DNA of 64,000 nucleotides from Dugong dugon (Eukaryota; Chordata; Mammalia; Sirenia; Dugongidae): positions 2,970,501 to 3,034,500 of the forward strand of contig CM057474.1 in the NCBI GenBank assembly GCA_030035585.1, given 5' to 3'. Position 1 is the first letter of the stretch. Each line of letters starts with the position of its first letter. The translations under genes were made by a program, and so were the position numbers. Below the pieces are notes generated by a model, which saw only the letters and a program-made list of their open reading frames with translations, was not told where the DNA came from and did not search any database. Shown one piece after another: positions 57,543 to 64,000 of the stretch.

Positions 57543-60500
57543 CTGAGATGTAAAATGGATACAAATTAGTGATTGGTGACATTCATACACTTACCATGGA
57601 AAACAGGAATGAATTATGGATGAAAATGTGTATATTTATAGAATCAAAAATAAGTGCTAAAAGGGAAGAGCTTGGTTATCATTTTAGGCAACCATCTGGC
57701 CAAGGGTAGTGGAGGTAGGTAACAGACCTGCTCGGGATCGACGTGCAGTGGAGGCCATGCCTGGCCGTCTGTCTGGCTGTGCTGGGAGGGAGGAAGAGGG
57801 CACATTTGGAAGTGGGATATTTGTCATCTTCTTATTTAATTCCTCCTGCTCCAGTTCTTCAAGTTCTGCCATCAACTCATCCTGAACACAGGAAAAAAGA
57901 AGAATTACGGAGTTAACGTTTCAAGAAGTGAGTTTCCTCGAACACAATAACAAGAACATCTGCTACCCAATTGATATGTGAGAACCCAGTGAAATGGAAT
58001 ATTTATTTTAAAACTAAGTCTTTTTGCAACATTGAGCAGTGATTAAAAAATGAATATTTTGGGTTGTGCAAATTTGTTATAGTTAATCTCATAATACTTC
58101 AGTAAACAGTCATGTAAGTAATTTCTGTTAGCTGAATATATAACCTCCACAGTTTCTAGGAAATTTACAACTTGCCTGTCGTATTTCCACTTTATCTTTT
58201 CTCCTGCTGAAAATTAAGAATTTGTGAAATAGTCTCAATGTCTTTGAGAGTAATAAATATTTTTACGTGGGCTAATACTATTAAAAATCAAACAGAAACA
58301 GGTATATAAATAGCATAGTTTATAGAAAAGTAATGATACTATGGTTTTTATATCACCAAAGCCAATATAAATTGTGCTGTGTGTTTGGGTTGAGAGAACT
58401 TCAACTCAAGGTAGATGCACTGCATGTCCTTCTTTAAACCATAATCCCAGAGAGTATGGATTAATCCTAAACTATCTTCTGTCTTAAACCTTAAGGAAGC
58501 AAGGCGAGTTTGAGATCTTAAGGGTCTAAGCAGGACTTTGAACTGGTTCATTCCAGTTTGACTCCCTGCTGAGAATTTGCACTTTCACCCCAGATATACT
58601 GAATCAGAATCTACATTTTAACAAGCTCCCCAACTATACATAAGAATCACCTGAGGATACATAAGAATTACCTGGGGATCTTGTTAAAATGTAGCATCTG
58701 ATTGCATATATCTGGGAGCAGAAATGCAACTTCTCATTAGGAGTCAAACCAGCATGAACCAGTTGGAAGCCCTGGGAATAAGTCACGGTATGACAGATTT
58801 GACATGACCTGAGAGAGTTCAGATCTTACTGGCTCCATGAGTCCTTATTACCCCTCAGAAAGAGGTTGGGAGTTGAAACTAAATTTATCATCATTGAAAT
58901 TCTGACATTGTCAGGATTACAAATGACCTGACCACTCTTATATTCAACCAAGTAGAGTCTTCCTTCATTCCTTCATTCATTCATCATTCAACAAACCATT
59001 ATTGAGAGCTGACTCCTTACCAGGTATTGCACTCGGTACAGGGAATACAAAGCTAAATAGATAGTCCCTGAATTCAAGGATCTCATGCTCGAATGTGGGA
59101 AACAGGCACATAAACAAATAATTATCCTATATTAAAGTGAGGCTAATGGTACTATGGGGCAATGGAAACTTATGCCAACCACATTTTATCGAGTCAGCTG
59201 GTCTCAGATGTACAGCAAGCTAAAAGATTGTCTGGCTTCTATTAAATTTGCCTCATGGAAAGGAAATTAAACATGATGGTGTGTGGGATGGAGCCCTGAG
59301 GGCACGGTGTTTAAGAGCTCAACTGCTCACCAAAAGGTCGGCAGTTGGAATCCACCAGCAACTCCTTGGAAACCCTATGGGGCAGTTCTACTCTGTCCTA
59401 CTGGGTCGCTATGAGTTGGAATCAACTCTACGGCAATGGGTTTGGTTTTTGGACTGGTGTATGGGAGTTGGGCCATGGAAATATTACGGTCAGGGTATAT
59501 GTGTGCTTCCTGCTTCTCCACAGGCTATATGAATAAAGCAACATCAGAATCACTACACTGATCACCTCTTTATTCTCACAAAACAAGTACAAATATAGTA
59601 AATACAGTAATGGAAGAACAGGAAGGTTTCCTACTCAGAGTGCACACCCAGAATTGCCAATAGTGCTTGATAGTTATTAACAGCATTGGAAAGATACTTA
59701 TATTTTCTTTAGAAAATATGAGGACAACTGAATAAGCATCTCCTCCATCGTTTTCAGCCGTCAGGTACAAACACTTATTCAATCATTGATAAGAGAATTT
59801 TAGAACTTAATGAACTTTAGAAATAATCCAGTGATTCAGTGATTTTCATTTAATAGATGAGAAAACTAAGGGTCAAAAAAGTAAAAGAACTTACAAAAAG
59901 CTTAACGATAAATGGTAGAACCAGATGTCCTCATGCTTAGCCCAAAGCCCTTTCTACCACATCACAACATATTCATTAGGTGCTTGTTCGTCTACGCCAG
60001 GAGTTGGCAAACTTTTTCTGTAAAAAGTCAAATAGTAATATTCTAGGCTTTGTGGGCCATAGTCTCTGATGCATAACCTTCTCTGTTGTTGCTGTTGTTT
60101 TCAACAGCCCTTTAAAAATGTAAAAATCATTCTTAGCTCACAGGCCATACAAAAACAGGCTGTGGGAAAGATCTGGCTCACAAGCCATATTTTCCGGACC
60201 TCTGCTATGCACCATTTAAGTAAATTGTTGACACACAATTCTTTTTTTTTTTTTCTGACACGCAATTCTCATTTTCTAAGACTCCATGGAACTATATCTT
60301 ACTGTTAAATGTGTCATTTTAAATATAATATAGATATGGGAAGTCAGATTCTTTGCCATGCTAATCTGATAATTGGAAATGGTTCCAAATGTGGACTAAT
60401 CCTACTTGTGTATGTTTTGAGCAGAATGACTGAAATTCACAGTGCAGACATCACCATTATAATTATAGTCTGTGCTATTAGACTGATTAATCTAAATGGA

Positions 60501-63500
60501 ATGTGTGTGTTAATAATGCCACTCCACGTTTATTTTTTTTCATAGCCTGAGTAATAAACAGAAGCTGCCTAACCTCTAATTTAACAGCTATAGAGCATGA
60601 TACATCTCTTCCTTGCAGAGTGACATAGTCTGGTTTGCCCAGACGTATAAGCACTTGATTCCTCGTAATGGGCCTGTTTAGGCTTCAACCATTGAAAGTC
60701 ACTAACTTAACATAATTACATACTGCCTTTTCCTTAATAGCTGAAAACTTAATTAGGAGGCTGTTTGCCAAACTATATTAATCTTTTCTTTAAATCAGAG
60801 CTAACAACACTTTATTTTCCTCTTAAGAAAAGTACATTTCTAACAAATGTTTTTTACTAGATAATTCTTTAAGTAAGAAGGGAACCTGCCTGCTATATAT
60901 GGTGGAAAACTACCCTTTACAGTAGACCACAGATAGAGCATTTTTTACACGGTGTCACCTACCTCATCAAAGTCATCACCAAACCCAACCCGTTGAGAAA
61001 ATGCTTCTGAGATTTCCTGGGCAATGTCCTGCTGCTCTGTGATCTCTTGCATCAAATCATCTATTTTGTTCACATCCCTGGGAAATAATATTTTGTTGAA
61101 ACATTTTAGAATTTTAACTTAAAATTATGAATTCAGATATAATTCTGTATGAAAAAAAGTCAACTTAATATAAATTCTTAGCTACTTAAGTAGGGTAACA
61201 AAAATTCCTAGTGCTGATTTGCATTTAAAAAAAAAGAATCCTTTATATGCACATCTATTTAAAATATTACATAGATAGCCGCTACATTTGGAAGTCACTA
61301 GAAATCATATTATCTTATAGTTAGAATATCTGTGGCCTGTTTGGAACTTTTGTCCAGTAAGGCATACACAAAATTTAAATAGATGCTGCTGCGTATCAGC
61401 TTTCCAGGAAACAGTGCCATGGACCACCAAGGACCACCGTGACCACGGTAAGCTACGGCAACTCTCAGTAACCACTCTCTGACAGCAGCCTTTTGCAGAG
61501 CTAACCTCTGGAACTGGAGAGCTATTTCACAGAATGCCTTCTAGCTCTGGGATTCTGTCTCCTGGGGCCTTTCCGGGAGCTGCTGATGTTCTTGGAGATG
61601 ACTGGTAAGAGCAAGGTTAGGCCTCTGAAGCTCTCAGGAGGATCAGCAATGTAGCAAAGGAATCTGGGTGGCCAACAGGCCCGGAATGGACAGTTACATC
61701 AGAGACGCTTTCTAGCGCCTGAGCCCCACTGGCCCCTAACCACCAGCCCAGGCCCACGGTATCTAAATTCCAGTATCTGAACTGCTTCTATGGTAACCTG
61801 TCTCTGAATCATTTTTCCAGCTCTGAAACCAGGCCAAACCATTGACTGGATACAAGAGAAGTCACAATATTCCTCATTATTGAGTAACCTAATAACTGAA
61901 ATTTTGATTCCCAGTCGAGTTATTTTTTTATGAGTCTCCCAGACTCTATTCAAGGTAAAAGCTGAGTGTTTTGACATACATTCACATGGTAATCAAAAAG
62001 AACGGAGCCCTGGTGGTGCAGTGGTTAAGAGCTATGGCTGCTAACTAAAAGGTTGGCAGTTCGAATCCACCAGTCACTCACTGGAAACCCTATGGGGTGG
62101 TTCTACTCTGTCCTATAGGGTCACTATGAGTCGGAATTGACTCGATGGCAACAGGTTTGGTTTTGGTAATCAAAAAGAATACTTTGACCACTGTCCTACC
62201 ACCTCTCATTTCCAACCCTTACTGCTGTTCCTAATGAAAAGATTTATAAAAAAAGGTATGAGAAAGGTATGCCAAAAGTTTGGGCCTGAGAGTAGATTTT
62301 CCCAAGAGGAACACAATGGGATGATGCTGGTAAGGTTATGGGTTTTGTAATACATTTTAGCGTCCAACTTATAGCAACATTAGAGGATTCTGATGCAGAT
62401 AATGAAAACAATAATCTTTCTGAAGATGTCAAAATGGCAACTGATTGTTAATGAATTATCAAGGCAAGAAAAGGCGAGAAGAAGTTGTCTTCACTGACTC
62501 CCGCTTCCCCTTTCTCCACCTTTCCCATCCTATGGAATCTTCTCTACATCCCTCAGACACTCGGTGCTCTTGTACACCCCTGGCCCAGACCCCACTGTCA
62601 TGTCCATGTCCAGACTCCAGAAAGGATCAGGTCCTGAGCATTTATTCCCCAAGGTGAATGTAAATTGCCACCAGCCCCACTACATGATGAATATTGATTA
62701 CTGAGTGCTTCCTTTGTGCCAGGCACTAGGCTAAGTGCATTCAATCTAGTATCTCATTGAATCTCACAATAACCGAATGAGTTAAGTACTATCATCATCT
62801 CCAATTTACTGATAAGGAAACTGAATCACAGAGAGGCAAAGTAACTTGCCCACGGGATAGTCAGCAGTGGAGCTGGGATTATAACTCAGAAGATCTGAGT
62901 CCCAAAGCCTTGCCAATAAGGTAATAACTATTATTCTAAATTAGTGGTTCCCAAACATTGGTTAGTATCAGAATCAGCTGGGAAACTGGGTTAAAAACAA
63001 AAGGCCCCAGGCTCTCTCCTGCTTTAAGGGGCTTGGACCTCAGTGTTCTATTGGGCCTCTAGGTGATTCTGAGTCCCACAAAAGTTTGACCACCGCTATT
63101 GTATAGTTCTAAAACCCTCAGATGATTATACTTAATTCAAAATTATGAAATGGAAGTATTTACAAGTGGAGTTTCAGTGGAGGCAGCTTGGAAACATTAA
63201 GGGCAAAGTATCTTTCATGTCCTCTCTGAAACCACTATAGTTTTGATTTTGTTGGTTGTTTTTGCCACTCTAATCTTTCTCTGACAGAGCATTCCATTTC
63301 AACATGTCAAAGAGCCTCAAATGAATACACTCATTCCTGCAAAAATCATCACATAGCTCCAACGGTCCCTCTCCACATCAAGGGAATGTATGACTCAGAA
63401 GGCAGGCCAAAGTCACTCACATGTTTTCATGAACTGCTTTCATTGCTTTTGCTGCAAAGCCCATGTTCCTTAGCACCTCGGTGTTGGTGTGTGAGTTTTC

Positions 63501-63598
63501 CAGGGCTTCTCTCTGGAACTCAATGGTGGACAGTGTGCCATCAATCTGAGTTAGCTGCTTCTCAAACCTCTTCTTTCTCTTTAGTGCCTGTAATGCAG
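57481..63598 (-). CDS. CHMP4C: CHMP4C, charged multivesicular body protein 4C (3' part, four coding exons)
   Basis: In transcript order the exons are 63421-63598, 60963-61077, 57728-57881 and 57481-57542. They give 130 residues and a TAA stop. The start of the protein (basic N-terminus and first helix) is upstream, beyond 64000. The visible part includes AALQALKRKKRFEKQLTQID, the core helices, an acidic stretch GFGDDFDEDELMAELEELEQ, a linker LPNVPSSSLPAQP, a serine-rich STARRSRAASS segment and the C-terminal LAAWAT. Members of this family polymerise as Snf7-type ESCRT-III filaments in membrane scission; the last helix binds the Bro1 domain of ALIX. In human CHMP4C an Aurora B site lies in the serine-rich insert, which separates it from CHMP4A and CHMP4B. 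That insert is present here, which decides the paralogue. All junctions are GT-AG and in frame. Confidence 0.95.
57728..57881 (-). CDS. CHMP4C: CHMP4C exon, acidic helix, linker and Aurora B insert
   Basis: The minus-strand acceptor is TTTTCCTGTGTTCAG and the donor GAGCAG|GTCTGT. The 154-nt exon encodes 51 residues: DELMAELEELEQEELNKKMT, NIPLPNVPSSSLPAQPDRRP, GMASTARRSRA, plus one base of the next Ala codon. ARRSRA contains the basic context around the serine equivalent to human Ser210, phosphorylated by Aurora B in the abscission checkpoint. Reading through the donor would give a short false tail (GLLPTSTTLGQMVA), so the splice is needed to reach the proper C-terminus. Confidence 0.95.
58560..58720 (-). 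mobile_element. MER5-like hAT pieces
   Basis: ATACTGAATCAGAATCTACA then TTTTAACAAGCTCCCC resemble MER5 in reverse, followed by AAGAATTACCTGGGGATCTT in the other direction. A broken or double insertion. Confidence 0.45.
58955..59150 (-). repeat. L2 LINE 3' end, antisense
   Basis: TTCATTCATTCATCATTCAA, CCAGGTATTGCACTCGGTAC, GGCACATAAACAAATAATTA: complement of the L2 end. Confidence 0.65.
59289..59454 (+). mobile_element. AfroSINE with 12-bp target-site duplication
   Basis: GGAGCCCTGAGGGCACGGTG to the tail GGGTTTGGTTTTTGGAC. TGGTGTGTGGGA (59277-59288) and TGGTGTATGGGA (59455-59466) flank it. Confidence 0.94.
59800..59965 (+). repeat. MIR SINE
   Basis: TTTAATAGATGAGAAAACTA, GTAAAAGAACTTACAAAAAG, then TAGCCCAAAGCCCTTTCTAC follow MIR order. 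Confidence 0.5.
59995..60205 (+). mobile_element. MER1-type hAT-Charlie nonautonomous element
   Basis: GCCAGGAGTTGGCAAACTTT at left, TAGGCTTTGTGGGCCATAGT, ACAAAAACAGGCTGTGGG, and TTTTCCGGACCTCTGCTATG at right. Confidence 0.6.
60963..61077 (-). CDS. CHMP4C: CHMP4C exon, helix 4 region and acidic hinge
   Basis: The minus-strand acceptor is ATTTCCCAG|G and the donor GATGAG|GTAGGT. The 115-nt exon completes Met and encodes DVNKIDDLMQEITEQQDIAQ then EISEAFSQRVGFGDDFDE, ending on a codon boundary. This corresponds to the conserved IDDLM...EQQDIAQEISEA segment of CHMP4 proteins and the start of the acidic autoinhibitory region. The frame is intact. Confidence 0.95.
62003..62164 (+). mobile_element. 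AfroSINE with 15-bp target-site duplication
   Basis: CGGAGCCCTGGTGGTGCAGT, GGCAGTTCGAATCCACCAG, tail GGCAACAGGTTTGGTTTT. GGTAATCAAAAAGAA is exact at 61988-62002 and 62165-62179. A well-preserved, fairly recent copy. Confidence 0.97.
62688..62935 (+). repeat. MIR SINE, nearly full
   Basis: TGTGCCAGGCACTAGGCTAA, CTCACAATAACCGAATGAGT, GAAACTGAATCACAGAGAGG, AACTTGCCCACGGGATAGTC. Confidence 0.8.
62943..63105 (+). mobile_element. MER5-type hAT-Charlie element
   Basis: GTGGTTCCCAAACATTGGTT, ATCAGAATCAGCTGGGAAAC, then CTAGGTGATTCTGAGTCCCA and a GTTTGACCACCGC end. Confidence 0.62.
63421..63598 (-). CDS. CHMP4C: CHMP4C exon, ESCRT-III core helices
   Basis: On the minus strand the acceptor TTATTTAG precedes CTGCATTACAG and the donor is AACAT|GTGAGT. 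The 178-nt exon finishes an Ala codon and encodes ALQALKRKKRFEKQLTQIDG, TLSTIEFQREALENSHTNTE and VLRNMGFAAKAMKAVHEN plus two bases of Met. These are the Snf7 core helices. The only difference I note from the remembered human protein in this stretch is KAVHEN for KSVHEN. It is the first coding exon visible; 63599-64000 is intron. Confidence 0.95.
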
Positions 63599-64000
63599 CT
63601 AAATAAGGAAGAAGCCACATTTATATGGAGAGCACCCAAGTCAGTAGTCAAGAAACATTCACTCAGTACCAACTACAGACTCAGCATTGTTGATTCTTAA
63701 ACACCAAGAGAATACCAAATAAGCCTGAGAAACTTGAGGGTGACATCCGTCTTCTCAATTACCAACTACCACTCCCTTAAATATTTCATTGCTCTTTTTT
63801 TTCCAAAGGTCTGGCAAGTATAAAAGGCCAGAAAGTCAATTTTCATATTCCATATAATATACCACAGCAGTGTTTCTGTCAATATTGGGTTTTAGAAAAA
63901 GGATAGATAAAAATATGAGTAAAAAGTATACAGTAGAAATATGAAACTTTAGAGGAAGGAAAGACCTTAATGATTGTTGATTCTAGCACAGTTTCCTTAT
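63599..64000 (-). other. CHMP4C intron, continues beyond window
   Basis: AT-rich, with no recognised element. The first coding exon of CHMP4C must lie further upstream, outside the window. Confidence 0.6.

Larger units (their letters stand above)
57882..60962 (-). other. CHMP4C intron
   Basis: Contains MER5-like pieces, an antisense L2 end, an AfroSINE, a MIR and a MER1-type hAT element. Positions 60210-60960 are AT-rich apparently unique sequence with several TAAT-core motifs. Confidence 0.6.
61078..63420 (-). other. CHMP4C intron
   Basis: Contains an AfroSINE at 62003-62164, a MIR at 62688-62935 and a MER5-type element at 62943-63105. Positions 61390-61760 are GC-richer than the surroundings and unassigned; an old LTR is possible but I cannot show it. 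Confidence 0.6.

Noticed and set aside
57684..57727. Short in-frame extension of CHMP4C (GLLPTSTTLGQMVA)
   Set aside because: Intron read-through past a GT donor; splicing to 57542 restores the conserved LAAWAT end.
62003..62080. tRNA-like sequence with a near-perfect B box
   Set aside because: It is the head of an AfroSINE; the acceptor stem and 3' half of a tRNA are missing.

Overview
This window is ordinary nuclear DNA from a placental mammal: two split genes with GT-AG introns, embedded in interspersed repeats. The repeats point to Afrotheria, most likely a paenungulate such as an elephant or manatee. There are about 25 copies or pieces of a tRNA-headed SINE of AfroSINE type and several copies of an RTE (BovB-like) LINE. 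One RTE copy, of about 3.2 kb, has complete boundaries. Older mammal-wide repeats (MIR, L2, MER5-type hAT elements, a Tigger-like element, MLT1-type LTRs) and L1 pieces make up most of the rest.

Layout. Positions 1-31010 hold the last five coding exons of SNX16 (sorting nexin 16) on the plus strand: 3685-3833, 17841-17910, 27115-27251, 27782-27901 and 28571-28667. Together they encode 190 residues, from the middle of the PX domain to the C-terminus, followed by an AT-rich 3' UTR that carries an AfroSINE. Positions 31010-57150 are intergenic and packed with repeats. Positions 57150-63598 hold the last four coding exons of CHMP4C (an ESCRT-III subunit) on the minus strand: 63421-63598, 60963-61077, 57728-57881 and 57481-57542. 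Together they encode 130 residues ending in LAAWAT. The two genes converge tail to tail, and both continue outside the window. Every splice phase I checked joins in frame. I assigned both genes by reading the translations against remembered human proteins; no search was run.

Both genes work in endosomal membrane traffic. SNX16 binds PI3P on endosomes through its PX domain and self-associates through a coiled coil. CHMP4C polymerises in ESCRT-III and, in human cells, delays abscission when phosphorylated by Aurora B. Their adjacency looks like a conserved mammalian gene order rather than an operon-like functional unit.

The most interesting content is in the mobile DNA. (1) At 43617-46311, an AfroSINE and an RTE LINE lie head to head, with both 3' ends facing outward, inside one exact 12-bp target-site duplication. 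This is what twin priming on two different RNAs would leave. (2) That unit was later split by a 1.6-kb L1-headed insertion with its own imperfect 15-bp duplication; it carries about 0.8 kb of extra sequence past the L1 poly(A) signal, consistent with 3' transduction. (3) At 49971-50363, three AfroSINE pieces (minus, minus, plus) sit inside one 12-bp duplication, a second outward-facing compound. (4) At 32871-32915, a 21-bp RTE 3'-end insertion is flanked by a 12-bp duplication. (5) The AfroSINE body resembles a tRNA head fused to the 5' and 3' ends of the RTE. I found no RNA gene, CRISPR array, operon or unknown protein-coding system.
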